The notes below the pieces were generated by a model. The model made no database searches. It had not been told where the DNA came from and saw only the letters and a program-made list of their open reading frames with translations. The translations under genes were made by a program, and so were the position numbers. 63,295 nucleotides of DNA from Gammaproteobacteria bacterium (GTDB lineage: Bacteria; Pseudomonadota; Gammaproteobacteria; Thiohalomonadales; Thiohalomonadaceae), in NCBI GenBank assembly GCA_023228645.1, contig JALOAT010000018.1, forward strand, positions 1 to 63,295, given 5' to 3'. Shown one piece after another: positions 36,199-44,883 of the stretch (position 1 is its first letter; each line of letters begins with the position of its first letter).

Positions 36199-36213
36199 GC
36201 ACAATACGTGCCA
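36199..36213 (-). promoter_or_regulatory. Possible sigma-54 promoter of the glycosyltransferase-methyltransferase operon
   Basis: Minus-strand TGGCAC (36213-36208), 5-nt spacer, GTGC (36202-36199); exact -24 box, one mismatch in the -12 box with GC kept. 100 nt before the start codon at 36099. The 303-nt gap up to the peroxidase gene holds this element and the terminator at 36353; nothing else was seen. Confidence 0.5.
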
Positions 36214-36352
36214 CCATTTGCGAACAGTGTCCGCAAGCCATGAAGGGATAGGGTACCGGGGCACGCGCCGGTGCAGTGTCTGCCTTTTGCAACTTCGGAG
36301 AGCTTCGGGGAGCTGCCTGCACGGATTGATAGAGTCGTCGCGCTGGCCAGAC

Positions 36353-36386
36353 AAAAAAAAATCCGACCCCCTTGCGAGGGTCGGAT
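36353..36386 (-). terminator. Rho-independent terminator of the cytochrome c peroxidase gene
   Basis: Minus strand: ATCCGACCC (36386-36378), 8-nt loop, GGGTCGGAT (36369-36361), then eight T residues. It lies 17 nt beyond the stop codon. Confidence 0.92.
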
Positions 36387-36402
36387 TGTTGTGGTCAGGA
36401 AC

Positions 36403-37398
36403 TCATTCGAACGGCTTGGGTGCCGGGGTCTTCTCCGAAGAAGGCGGGAGGATCGGCATCTGGAAGGCCGGTTGGTCGCCGGTCAGGGTCTTCAGGAAGG
36501 CGACGATCTGCCGGTTCTCCTTGCCCGAGAAGCGTTTGCCCAGTTGCAGACGGCCCATGATGTCCACGGCCTCCGTGAGGGTCTCCGCCTCGCCGTCGTG
36601 GAAGTACGGATAAGTCATTTCCACGTTGCGCAGGGTGGGGACCTTGAACATGAAGCGGTCCGCATCCTTGCCCGTCACCGCCACGCGGCCTTCGGCGGGG
36701 CTCTTCGCCTTATAGGGCTGCACCACACCCATCTTCTGGAAGGAATTGCCACCGACGGCGGGGCCGTTGTGGCAAGCGACGCAACCACTGTTCTTGAACA
36801 GCTGATAGCCGGCCAGTTCGTCGGCGTTGAGCGCGCTCTTGTCGCCCAGCAGCCAGCGGTCGAAGCGGGAGTTCGGCGTTACCAGGGTCTTCTCGAACTC
36901 GGCAATGGCGGTGGTCACCATATCGATGTCGATCTTGTCCTTGCCATAGACCTGCTTGAACTCATGCACATAGCCGGGAATGGACTGCAGCACGTCCACC
37001 GCCAGCGTGTGAGTGAAGGCCATTTCGCCCGGGTTGGCGATGGGGCCGCCGGCCTGCGCCTTGAGGTCCGCGGCGCGGCCGTCCCAGAACTGCACGAAGT
37101 TCAGGCTGGAATTCAGCACGGTCGGGGCATTGATGGGCCCTTGGTGCCAGTTGTGGCCGATGGAAGTCTTCAGGTTGTCCGTGCCACCCATGCTCAGGTT
37201 ATGGCAGGAGTTGCACGAGATGAAACCCGACTTCGAAAGGCGCGGGTCGAAGTACAGTTTCTTGCCCAGTTCCACCTGGGCCAGATTCACGTCCTGGACG
37301 GGACGGATCGGCTCGATCGGCTCTTTGGCATTGGCTTGGGTAGTGGCGAGCATGGCCAGGGCCATGGCCGCAGTACTGAACAACACGTTGACTTTCAT
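36403..37398 (-). CDS. Di-haem cytochrome c peroxidase (MauG/CcpA family)
   Basis: Periplasmic enzyme that reduces hydrogen peroxide with electrons from cytochromes c. The 331-residue precursor has a Sec signal peptide (MKVNVLFSTAAMALAMLATT, cleavage after about ANA) and two haem c attachment motifs, CNSCH (low-potential haem, about residue 62) and CVACH (high-potential haem, about residue 206), with the intervening segments FWDGRAADLKAQAGGPIANP and FKVPTLRNVEMTYPYFHDG found in bacterial peroxidases. Single gene with its own terminator. Upstream is a TAGAAT-C-ATTCTA palindrome that may be an operator. The locus sits inside the flagellar region but no functional link is apparent. Confidence 0.93.
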   Translation of the reverse strand: MKVNVLFSTAAMALAMLATTQANAKEPIEPIRPVQDVNLAQVELGKKLYFDPRLSKSGFISCNSCHNLSMGGTDNLKTSIGHNWHQGPINAPTVLNSSLNFVQFWDGRAADLKAQAGGPIANPGEMAFTHTLAVDVLQSIPGYVHEFKQVYGKDKIDIDMVTTAIAEFEKTLVTPNSRFDRWLLGDKSALNADELAGYQLFKNSGCVACHNGPAVGGNSFQKMGVVQPYKAKSPAEGRVAVTGKDADRFMFKVPTLRNVEMTYPYFHDGEAETLTEAVDIMGRLQLGKRFSGKENRQIVAFLKTLTGDQPAFQMPILPPSSEKTPAPKPFE

Positions 37399-37460
37399 AA
37401 TGCCCCCAAGAGTCAGTTTAGGGTTGTGTGCCTTTGATTGGACTGCTTCGATAGCAGGGC

Positions 37461-37473
37461 TAGAATCATTCTA
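37461..37473. promoter_or_regulatory. Palindrome upstream of the cytochrome c peroxidase gene
   Basis: TAGAAT-C-ATTCTA, perfect 13-bp palindrome 63-75 nt before the peroxidase start codon. Looks like a dimeric repressor or activator site; no FNR-type TTGAT-N4-ATCAA box was found here, so the factor is unknown. Confidence 0.45.
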
Positions 37474-37998
37474 TAGAACCCTTTGGTCAAGTAAGGTAAT
37501 TGCCTATCCTGCCTGACGACTACACCTCTCAGCGAAAATGGTTCCGGCCATTCCTCCTTTCGATATCACGCTTCATTGATGTTCCTCACCAAAAAAGAAC
37601 ACGAACAGGATGAAGTTCTGCGGGTTCTGCCTGTTTGAGAAATATTCCGATGCGCCATCAGTGCGCCGTGCTTCGGCTAGGAAACGCTGATTCAACCAGC
37701 GTTTATCGCGGCACATGGATATGCCGCCATTTTCGTCGGCGTAAGCGGTCGAAAATGAAGGCGAGCAACAACACGCTATTTGCTCGTGGTGTGCGGAACA
37801 TCCCCGAATGACTTTGGTCGGCGTTTCCCTGGCGGGATGCTGCCTTCTTTGCCCGAAAATTCTCCCAGTCAGGCTTTTGACGCTCACCACCTTTCTCCCC
37901 GTGCAAGGCTGCCGCCAGGCAACAGTTTGCCGGCGATATTTGCCGCATTGGCGGTGCGCCAGCTTCTAACTGATTGAAAATACAGCGATCGCAATCTC
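37474..37998. other. 525-nt region without a convincing gene, with two small hairpins
   Basis: Less GC-rich than its surroundings. It holds AAACGCTG-N7-CAGCGTTT (37682-37704) and GCGGCA-N8-TGCCGC (about 37708-37727). A minus-strand frame at 37573-37890 has no recognisable motif, ribosome site or codon bias and is not called. It could carry a small RNA or be a decayed gene; I see no proof of either. Confidence 0.4.
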
Positions 37999-38013
37999 TG
38001 GCATAACCATTGC
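37999..38013 (+). promoter_or_regulatory. Sigma-54 promoter of the flgB operon
   Basis: TGGCAT (37999-38004), 5-nt spacer, TTGC (38010-38013), one mismatch to consensus; 34 nt before flgB. Confidence 0.85.
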
Positions 38014-38046
38014 TTCTGGTTCGACAAAGGAATCGGAGAGCTGCCA

Positions 38047-38445
38047 ATGCCGAACCATCTGGACAACGTACTGGGCATCCATGCCGCCGCGCTGAGCCTG
38101 CGCGCGCAGCGGGCGGAATTGCTTGCCGGCAATCTCGCCAATGCGGATACGCCCAACTACAAGGCGCGTGACATTGACTTCAAGGCGCTGCTTGCGGACG
38201 CCCAGGCGAGCCAGCAGGGACGGGGCATGCAGACCACCCATGCGCGCCATCTCACGGAAGCGGGCACCGCCGCTGCGCCGGAAGCCCTGTACCGCATTCC
38301 CATCCAACCATCCGTGGACGGCAATACGGTCGATGCCCAGCGGGAGAAGGCCGAGTACATGCAGAACGCCTTGCAGTACCAGGCCACGCTCCATTTCGTG
38401 GACGGGCAGATCAAGACCCTGCGTACCGCCATTCGAGGTGACTGA
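38047..38445 (+). CDS. flgB: Flagellar basal-body rod protein FlgB
   Basis: Proximal rod subunit, exported by the flagellar type III system. The 132-residue protein has the rod-protein N-terminal motif LLAGNLANADTPNYKARDIDF and a C-terminal coiled-coil region (YQATLHFVDGQIKTLRTAIRG). First gene of the flgBCDEFGHIJKL run, 34 nt below a sigma-54 element; flgC follows after 2 nt. Confidence 0.97.
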   Translation: MPNHLDNVLGIHAAALSLRAQRAELLAGNLANADTPNYKARDIDFKALLADAQASQQGRGMQTTHARHLTEAGTAAAPEALYRIPIQPSVDGNTVDAQREKAEYMQNALQYQATLHFVDGQIKTLRTAIRGD

Positions 38446-38447
38446 CC

Positions 38448-38846
38448 ATGTTCAAGGTGTTCGACATCGCCGGCTCGGCGCTCAGCGCGCAATCGCTGCG
38501 CCTCAATACCACCGCGAGCAACCTGGCCAACGCTGACAGTGTCAGTTCGAGCACTGAACAGACCTACCGCGCCCGCCACACCGTATTCGCCGCCGCACTC
38601 AATGACGCGCAGGAGGCCGTGGGTGTGGATGTGCGCGGCATCGTCGAGAGTCAGGCGCCTTTGCGGCAGGAATACCGGCCCGATCATCCCATGGCGAACG
38701 GAGACGGCTACGTGTTCCTGCCCAACGTGAACGCTGTGGAAGAGATGACCAACATGATTTCCGCCTCGCGTGCCTACCAGAGCAACGTCGAGGTGATCAA
38801 CACGGCCAAGCAGTTGATGCTCAAGACCCTCACCCTGGGGCAATGA
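38448..38846 (+). CDS. flgC: Flagellar basal-body rod protein FlgC
   Basis: Proximal rod subunit. 132 residues, with the N-terminal flagellar rod motif (AQSLRLNTTASNLANADSVS) and the C-terminal hallmark NVNAVEEMTNMISASRAYQS followed by NVEVINTAKQLMLKTLTLGQ. Ribosome overlap with flgB is tight (2-nt gap), indicating one transcript. Confidence 0.97.
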   Translation: MFKVFDIAGSALSAQSLRLNTTASNLANADSVSSSTEQTYRARHTVFAAALNDAQEAVGVDVRGIVESQAPLRQEYRPDHPMANGDGYVFLPNVNAVEEMTNMISASRAYQSNVEVINTAKQLMLKTLTLGQ

Positions 38847-38860
38847 CAAGGACCTGAATC

Positions 38861-39532
38861 ATGACCAGTGGCGTCAATGAAACCCAGGCGATGCTCGACC
38901 AACTCGGGCTGTCGCGCAAACCGGAAAAAAAGAACAGCAACGAGCTGGGTGCGGATGCATTCATGAAGCTCATGCTGACGCAGATGCAGAACCAGGACCC
39001 GTTGAGCCCCATGGAGAACGGCGAATTCCTGGCGCAGATCGCCCAGTTCAGCACCGTTTCCGGCATCAAGGAGCTCAACACGGCGTTCTCCGGTCTTTCC
39101 ACGGCCATGCAGTCCAACCAGGCGCTGCAAGCGTCGACCCTGGTCGGGCGCACGGTGCTGCTGCCAACCGACAAGGCCGTGCTCAACACCGGCAGTGAAG
39201 TGAGCGGCACCGTGTTCACGCCGGCCAACGCAAGCCACATGAAGGTGAACGTCTACAAAGGGGGTGAGTTGGTTCACACCATCGGTTTGGGTGAGCAGCC
39301 CGCCGGCGACATCCGGTTCACGTGGGACGGCACCCTGCACGACGGCTCGATGGCTGCACCCGGTACCTACGAACTGAAGGCAGAGGCCAGCTTCGGCGGC
39401 GAGCCGCAGGCACTCGAGACCTACGTGTACGACAAGGTTCAGAGCGTCGACCTCGGTTACGGGCAGGGCATTCGCGTGAACCTGGCCGGTCTCGGCACCG
39501 CCAATTTCGGCGACGTCATCCAGATTAAGTAA
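38861..39532 (+). CDS. flgD: Flagellar hook-capping protein FlgD
   Basis: Scaffold at the hook tip that directs FlgE polymerisation. The 223-residue protein has the conserved N-terminal region ADAFMKLMLTQMQNQDPLSP and MENGEFLAQIAQFSTVSGI, then a FlgD immunoglobulin-like domain (ADIRFTWDG-like GDIRFTWDGTLHDGSMAAPG) and Tudor-like part. Placed between flgC and flgE as usual. Confidence 0.97.
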   Translation: MTSGVNETQAMLDQLGLSRKPEKKNSNELGADAFMKLMLTQMQNQDPLSPMENGEFLAQIAQFSTVSGIKELNTAFSGLSTAMQSNQALQASTLVGRTVLLPTDKAVLNTGSEVSGTVFTPANASHMKVNVYKGGELVHTIGLGEQPAGDIRFTWDGTLHDGSMAAPGTYELKAEASFGGEPQALETYVYDKVQSVDLGYGQGIRVNLAGLGTANFGDVIQIK

Positions 39533-39556
39533 TCCCGCGCGGGAGAAGGAGGAAAC

Positions 39557-41161
39557 ATGTCATTCCAAACGGCATTGAGCGGCTTGAATGCGGCGTCGGG
39601 AAACCTGAACGTCACGGGCCACAACATCGCGAACGCCAGCACTACAGGGTTCAAGTTCTCCCGTGCCGAGTTTGCCGACGTCTACGCGGTGAGTTTCGGC
39701 GGTGTTGCCAGAACGGCCACGGGATCGGGCGTACGCATGGCCAACGTGGCACAGCAGTTTTCACAGGGTAACGTGGAATTCACGGACAACAACCTGGACC
39801 TGGCCATGAGCGGTGAGGGGTTTTTCATGCTCACCGATAACGGCTCGCAGGTATTTTCCCGTGCCGGTAGTTTTAGCCTGGACCGCGAAGGTTATGTGGT
39901 GAATGCACACGGACACCGCCTTCAGGCCTATGACGTGGATCCGAATACGGGATCTGTGACCAATTTCTCGCCCCATGACATGCGGTTCAACCTTGGTGCC
40001 AATCCGGCCCGGGCGACCTCTGAAATCGAGATCAACCTGAATCTCGATGCGGACGCCACGGTGACCACGGCCAAGCCCATCGATATCGACGATCCTGACA
40101 GCTACAACTTTTCGACGACAACGACCGTTTACGACTCACTCGGCGCGACACACGACGCCACGCTGTATTTCCAGAAGGCGCCGGCCACCTCAGAGATTCG
40201 CATGAGTGGCACTTTGCAAACGGGTGGTCCGAACTATAACCATCCGGGCAACCCGTTGACGGTTTATGACTCTCACGGCAACTCGCACAGCATCAATGTC
40301 GCCTTTCAAAACACCGGCGGTGACATTTGGGATGTGGTGATTACCGGCGACATCGTCCATACGGAAAGCGGCGTGGACATGAGTGCCGGCGGATCATTCA
40401 CGATTGCAAACGTGGACTTCGATGGCGCCGGTGGCGCGCTGCCAGCCGATATGACTTTTGATCTGAGCGGGATTATTCCCGGCATGGCCTCTTCAACAGC
40501 GATCGAAGAGCAACTCAACGATGGTCCTCCCGGTTATTGGAACGTCAAGATGGCCATTGACGATCAAGAGTACGACATGGAGACCATTCGCTTCAGCAGT
40601 GACGGAAGGCTGGCGACGAGCCCGGCATGGCTGCATTTCACCAACGCAGCCATCGATTCTGCGGATTCCGGTATCCCCGGTCCAGTGAGCGGAATCGCCC
40701 CCGGAAACAACGCGGCCATCATGAATATCAGTGTGAATTTCACCGGCACCACTCAGTTCGGCGCGGAGTCGGCGGTGAACAATCTTATTCAGGATGGCTA
40801 TACCACCGGCCGCCTGAGTGGCGTGAGCGTGGATGCCAGTGGTGTGGTTTTCGCGCGCTATACCAACGGTCAGTCGGAAGTGATCGGCGCCGTGGCCGTG
40901 GCGCGCTTCAACAATCCCAACGGTCTGCAGCAGACCGGCGACACCAACTGGGCCGAGGCCTTCGAGTCGGGCAGTGCACAACTGGGTCAGGCCGGCACGG
41001 GCACGTTCGGGCAGATCCAATCTGGCGCCCTCGAAGCCTCCAACGTGGATATCTCCAAACAACTGGTGAACATGATTATCGCCCAGCGCGACTTCCAGGC
41101 GAACGCGAAGATGATCACCACGGAAGACACTGTGACTCAGACCATCATCAATATGCGTTAG
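39557..41161 (+). CDS. flgE: Flagellar hook protein FlgE
   Basis: Builds the universal joint. The 534-residue protein begins with the rod/hook motif FQTALSGLNAASGNLNVTGH and NIANASTTGFKFSRAEFADVY, has the FlgE central domains (about residues 150-430, longer than the 403-residue E. coli protein by extra surface domain) and ends with the coiled-coil segment VDISKQLVNMIIAQRDFQAN...TIINMR. Ribosome site GGAGAAGGAGG precedes ATG. An 87-nt gap separates it from flgF. Confidence 0.97.
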   Translation: MSFQTALSGLNAASGNLNVTGHNIANASTTGFKFSRAEFADVYAVSFGGVARTATGSGVRMANVAQQFSQGNVEFTDNNLDLAMSGEGFFMLTDNGSQVFSRAGSFSLDREGYVVNAHGHRLQAYDVDPNTGSVTNFSPHDMRFNLGANPARATSEIEINLNLDADATVTTAKPIDIDDPDSYNFSTTTTVYDSLGATHDATLYFQKAPATSEIRMSGTLQTGGPNYNHPGNPLTVYDSHGNSHSINVAFQNTGGDIWDVVITGDIVHTESGVDMSAGGSFTIANVDFDGAGGALPADMTFDLSGIIPGMASSTAIEEQLNDGPPGYWNVKMAIDDQEYDMETIRFSSDGRLATSPAWLHFTNAAIDSADSGIPGPVSGIAPGNNAAIMNISVNFTGTTQFGAESAVNNLIQDGYTTGRLSGVSVDASGVVFARYTNGQSEVIGAVAVARFNNPNGLQQTGDTNWAEAFESGSAQLGQAGTGTFGQIQSGALEASNVDISKQLVNMIIAQRDFQANAKMITTEDTVTQTIINMR

Positions 41162-41248
41162 AGGTGATGCATGACCCATTGGACGTCGTTTCACGAACGT
41201 CTGACGCCTCACCTCCAACGTCTCGCGCCCATAAGCGTGGAGTGAACC

Positions 41249-41989
41249 ATGGACAAGATGCTCTACATCGCCATGTCCGGCGCCAAGCAGACGGTGTTGG
41301 CGCAGGTGGTCAACACCAACAATTTGGCCAACGTATCGACCACGGGCTTCAAGGCGGATCTCGCGCAGTTCCGTGCCATGCCGGTGTTCGGCGCCGGCAT
41401 GCCGACGCGCGTTTATGCCATGGCCGAACGCCCGGGCAGCGATATGTCGCATGGGCCGCTCACTACCACCGGTCGTGAACTGGATCTGGCAGTGCGTGGG
41501 GAAGGCTGGATCGCCGTGCAGGCGCCGGACGGCAGCGAGGCGTACACGCGTGCCGGCGATCTGCGTCTCGACAGCATGGGGATGCTGGTGAACGGCGCGG
41601 GTTATCCGGTGCTTGGCAATGCCGGGCCCATCGCGGTGCCGCCGTTCGAAAAGATCGAAATCGGCGTGGACGGCACCATCAGCATCCGTCCGGTGGGGCA
41701 GGCGCCGAACGTATTGGCAGAAGTGGAGCGCATCAAGCTGGTCAATCCGCCGGCGGAAGAACTCACCAAGGGGCAGGACGGCCTGATGCATCGCACCGAC
41801 GGTCAGCCCGCACCCGCCGATGCGGCCGTGCACCTGGTGTCCGGTGCGCTGGAGGGATCCAACGTCAGTGCGGTGGAGTCCATGGTCAACATGATCACCC
41901 TCGCCCGGCAGTACGAAGCCCAGCTCAAGATGATGGAAACCGCCAAGGACAACGACGCCGCCGCCGACCAACTGCTGCGGATGGCATAG
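41249..41989 (+). CDS. flgF: Flagellar basal-body rod protein FlgF
   Basis: Distal-rod subunit near the rod base. 246 residues, with MDKMLYIAMSGAKQTVLAQV and NTNNLANVSTTGFKADLAQF at the N terminus and NVSAVESMVNMITLARQYEA at the C terminus, as in FlgF. Followed after 53 nt by flgG. Confidence 0.97.
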   Translation: MDKMLYIAMSGAKQTVLAQVVNTNNLANVSTTGFKADLAQFRAMPVFGAGMPTRVYAMAERPGSDMSHGPLTTTGRELDLAVRGEGWIAVQAPDGSEAYTRAGDLRLDSMGMLVNGAGYPVLGNAGPIAVPPFEKIEIGVDGTISIRPVGQAPNVLAEVERIKLVNPPAEELTKGQDGLMHRTDGQPAPADAAVHLVSGALEGSNVSAVESMVNMITLARQYEAQLKMMETAKDNDAAADQLLRMA

Positions 41990-42042
41990 CCATTGCTTTG
42001 GTTAGGACAGCGTCAAGAAAACCACCCGCGAGGTGAACGAAC

Positions 42043-42828
42043 ATGAATCCCGCACTCTGGATCGCCAAGACCGGCCTCGAGGCCCAGCAGACCCGCCTCG
42101 GCGTGGTGTCCAACAACCTGGCCAACGTGAATACCACGGGCTTCAAGCGCGATCGCGCGGTGTTCGAGGACCTGCTGTATCAAACCGTGCGCCAGCCCGG
42201 CGCCCAGACCAGCCAGGACACCACCTTGCCTTCGGGGCTCATGCGCGGTACCGGTGTGCGCACGGTCGCCACCGAAAAACTGCACACCCAGGGTAATCTG
42301 GTGCAGACGGACAATTCACTGGATGCGGCGATCCAGGGGCGCGGCTTTTTCCAGATCCTGCGGCCCGACGGCACGCTGGCCTATTCCCGTGACGGCAGTT
42401 TCAAACTCGATGCACAGGGCCAGTTGGTCACCTCCAACGGTTATCTGGTGCAGCCGGGCCTCACCGTCCCGGACAACGCCCAGAGCATCACCATCGGTGT
42501 GGACGGCATCGTCTCGGTCACCACGCCCGGCCAGGCCGCGCCGACCGAAATCGGCACGTTGCAACTGGCCGATTTCATCAATCCCGCCGGCCTGCAACCC
42601 ATCGGTGAAAACCTCTACCTGGAAACCGGATCGAGCGGTGCGCCTGCACTGGGCAACCCGGGCCTGGAAGGCCTGGGCACCATCATCCAGGGGGCGTTGG
42701 AAAGCTCCAACGTCAATGTGGTGGAGGAGATGGTGAACATGATCGAGACGCAGCGCGCCTACGAGATCAACTCCAAGGCCGTGGCGACCTCCGATCAGAT
42801 GCTTCAGTTCCTGAACCAGACCTTGTGA
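42043..42828 (+). CDS. flgG: Flagellar distal rod protein FlgG
   Basis: Main distal rod subunit. 261 residues, matching E. coli (260) in length and motifs: MNPALWIAKTGLEAQQTRLG, VSNNLANVNTTGFKRDRAVF, the FlgG-specific loop near FEDLLYQTVRQPGAQTSQD, and C-terminal NVNVVEEMVNMIETQRAYEI. flgH follows 16 nt later. Confidence 0.98.
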   Translation: MNPALWIAKTGLEAQQTRLGVVSNNLANVNTTGFKRDRAVFEDLLYQTVRQPGAQTSQDTTLPSGLMRGTGVRTVATEKLHTQGNLVQTDNSLDAAIQGRGFFQILRPDGTLAYSRDGSFKLDAQGQLVTSNGYLVQPGLTVPDNAQSITIGVDGIVSVTTPGQAAPTEIGTLQLADFINPAGLQPIGENLYLETGSSGAPALGNPGLEGLGTIIQGALESSNVNVVEEMVNMIETQRAYEINSKAVATSDQMLQFLNQTL

Positions 42829-42844
42829 TGCGGGGAGGTCAATC

Positions 42845-43513
42845 GTGAAACGCCTCGTCATCCTTGCCGCTTCCGCCCTGCTGGTCGGCTGCGCCGTCAA
42901 TCCGCCGCTGCACGACCCGGCCTATGCCGCGAGCTATCCCGAGCCGGTGGCGGCCATGCCCGGTACGCCGGGGACGATCTATCGCACCGGCTATGGCATC
43001 ACGCTCTACGAGGACGTGAAGGCGCGTCAGGTGGGCGACATCCTCACCATCGAACTGGTGGAGCAGACCCAGTCGAGCAAGGAGGCGAGCACCAGCACTT
43101 CCAAGGACCAGTCGCTGGAAATGGATGCGGGCATTTTGCTCGGCAATCCGATCACGCACAACGGTCGGCCGCTTCTGGAGAACTCCATCAGCGCCTCGCG
43201 CGACTTCGACGGCACCGGCTCGACCAGCCAGAAAAACAGCCTGACCGGCAACATCACGGTCACGGTCGCCCAGGTTTTGCCGAACGGCAACCTGGTGGTG
43301 CGCGGCGAAAAGGTGCTCACCCTCAACCAGGGCGACGAATTCATACGCATCAGCGGCATCGTGCGACCAGTGGACATCCGCACCGACAACTCCGTGCTCT
43401 CCACCCGCGTGGCGAACGCGAAGATCACCTACGGCGGCCGCGGTGCCCTGGCCGATGCCAACCGCCAGGGCTGGCTGGCGCGCTTCTTCAACAGCCCGCT
43501 GTGGCCGTTCTGA
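42845..43513 (+). CDS. flgH: Flagellar L-ring lipoprotein FlgH
   Basis: Forms the outer-membrane L ring. GTG start at 42845 with ribosome site GGGGAGG. The 222-residue precursor has a lipoprotein signal (KRLVILAASALLVGC, lipid-modified Cys at about residue 16) and the FlgH domain (LYEDVKARQVGDILTIELVE; NLVVRGEKVLTLNQGDEFIR; ISGIVRPVDIRTDNSVLSTR). A CAGAG-type repeat fills the gap to flgI. Confidence 0.97.
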   Translation: MKRLVILAASALLVGCAVNPPLHDPAYAASYPEPVAAMPGTPGTIYRTGYGITLYEDVKARQVGDILTIELVEQTQSSKEASTSTSKDQSLEMDAGILLGNPITHNGRPLLENSISASRDFDGTGSTSQKNSLTGNITVTVAQVLPNGNLVVRGEKVLTLNQGDEFIRISGIVRPVDIRTDNSVLSTRVANAKITYGGRGALADANRQGWLARFFNSPLWPF

Positions 43514-43540
43514 TGGTGTGAGGCCATGAAGAAATCAATA

Positions 43541-43646
43541 TCAACGCAGAGCCGCAGAGAGCGCAGAGAACGCAGAGCAACAGACGTGATGTCCGCTGTG
43601 TGTTCTCGGCGTCTCTGTGCCTCTGTGTTGGGCTGTGCCTTTGCGC
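43541..43646. repeat. CAGAG-rich imperfect hairpin repeat, copy B
   Basis: Left arm (about 43541-43582) begins TCAACGCAGAGCCGCAGAG, close to the start of copy A at 20282; right arm (about 43591-43646) in reverse complement reads CCAACACAGAGGCACAGAG and CCGAGAACAC, pairing imperfectly with the left. It sits between flgH and the ribosome site of flgI, inside an operon. Confidence 0.7.
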
Positions 43647-43671
43647 ACCGCGGTGGAGAAGGAGAAGGGAT

Positions 43672-44778
43672 ATGAACATGCGCGCGATCGCAACTGTCGC
43701 GCTGGTCGCGGCGCTCGGTGCTGCCTGGCCCGCACAGGCCGAACGTGTCAAGGATCTGGCCGGCGTGGCGGGCGTGCGCAGCAATCAGCTGGTTGGTTAC
43801 GGCCTGGTGGTCGGCCTGGACGGTTCCGGTGATCAGACCAGCCAGACGCCGTTCACCGTGCAGAGCCTGAAAAGCATGATGGCGCAGCTGGGCATCAGCC
43901 TGCCGGCCAACGTGAACCCGCAGCTCAAGAACGTGGCTGCGGTGATGCTCACGGCAGACCTGCCGGCGTTTGCCAAGCCGGGCCAGACCATCGACGTGAC
44001 CGTGTCGTCCATCGGCAACGCCAAGAGCCTGCGCGGCGGCACCCTGCTGTTTTCACAACTGAAGGGCGGCGATGGCCAGGTGTATGCGGTGGCGCAGGGT
44101 AACGTGGTGGTCGGCGGCTTCGGCGCCCAGGCCGACGGTTCGCGCATCACCGTGAACGTGCCGAGCGTAGGCCGCATTCCCAACGGCGCCACGGTGGAAC
44201 GCGCCGTACCCACCGGCTTCGAGGTGGGCGACGCCATCCACTTCAACCTGCACACGGCGGACTTCACCACGGCGACCCGCCTCGCCCTGGCGGTCAACGA
44301 AACCATTGGGCCGGGCACCGCACAGCCACTGGACGCCTCCACCGTGCGCGTGAACGCGCCGCGCGATCCGGGACAGCGCGTTGCCTATCTCTCCATGCTG
44401 GAGAACATCACGGTCACGCCCGGCGAGGCGCCGGCCCGCATCATCGTGAATTCGCGTACCGGCACCGTGGTGATCGGCAGTCACGTGCGCGTGACCCCGG
44501 CCGCCGTGGCGCACGGCAGCCTCACGGTGACCATCACCTCCGACCCGACCATCAGCCAGCCGCCGCCGCTCTCCGGAGGCGACACGGTGGTGGTGCCCAA
44601 TTCCACCATCGAGATCACCGAGGAAAGCGATCGCATGTTCCTGTTCGAACCCGGCGTCACGCTCGGCGAGATCGTGCGCGCGGTGAACGAGGTGGGCGCC
44701 GCACCGGGCGACCTGGTCGCCATCCTGGAGGCCCTCAAGGCCGCCGGCGCGTTGCGCGCCGAACTGATGGTGATCTGA
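43672..44778 (+). CDS. flgI: Flagellar P-ring protein FlgI
   Basis: Forms the periplasmic P ring with FlgA's help. The 368-residue precursor has a Sec signal peptide (MRAIATVALVAALGAAWPAQA) and the conserved mature start ERVKDLAGVAGVRSNQLVGY then GLVVGLDGSGDQTSQTPFT. ATG 43672 is taken because GGAGAAGGGA directly precedes it; the longer frame runs back through the CAGAG repeat. Confidence 0.97.
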   Translation: MNMRAIATVALVAALGAAWPAQAERVKDLAGVAGVRSNQLVGYGLVVGLDGSGDQTSQTPFTVQSLKSMMAQLGISLPANVNPQLKNVAAVMLTADLPAFAKPGQTIDVTVSSIGNAKSLRGGTLLFSQLKGGDGQVYAVAQGNVVVGGFGAQADGSRITVNVPSVGRIPNGATVERAVPTGFEVGDAIHFNLHTADFTTATRLALAVNETIGPGTAQPLDASTVRVNAPRDPGQRVAYLSMLENITVTPGEAPARIIVNSRTGTVVIGSHVRVTPAAVAHGSLTVTITSDPTISQPPPLSGGDTVVVPNSTIEITEESDRMFLFEPGVTLGEIVRAVNEVGAAPGDLVAILEALKAAGALRAELMVI

Positions 44779-44825
44779 CCGGGAGCCGTGCACGGATTCC
44801 GGAAGAATTCGGCTGCGGAGCAGAT

Positions 44826-44840
44826 TGGCACGCTATTTGG
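44826..44840 (+). promoter_or_regulatory. Weak sigma-54-like element upstream of flgJ
   Basis: TGGCAC (44826-44831), 5-nt spacer, TTGG (44837-44840). The -24 box is exact but the -12 box has GG where GC is expected. The 105-nt gap before flgJ is large for this operon, so an internal promoter is possible. Confidence 0.35.
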
Positions 44841-44883
44841 ATAACCACTGACAAGCGACAACAAATCGTCAGAGCGACAGACC

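Noticed and set aside
37573..37890. 105-residue minus-strand frame in the peroxidase-flgB gap
   Set aside because: No ribosome site, no motif, atypical composition; left as unexplained sequence.
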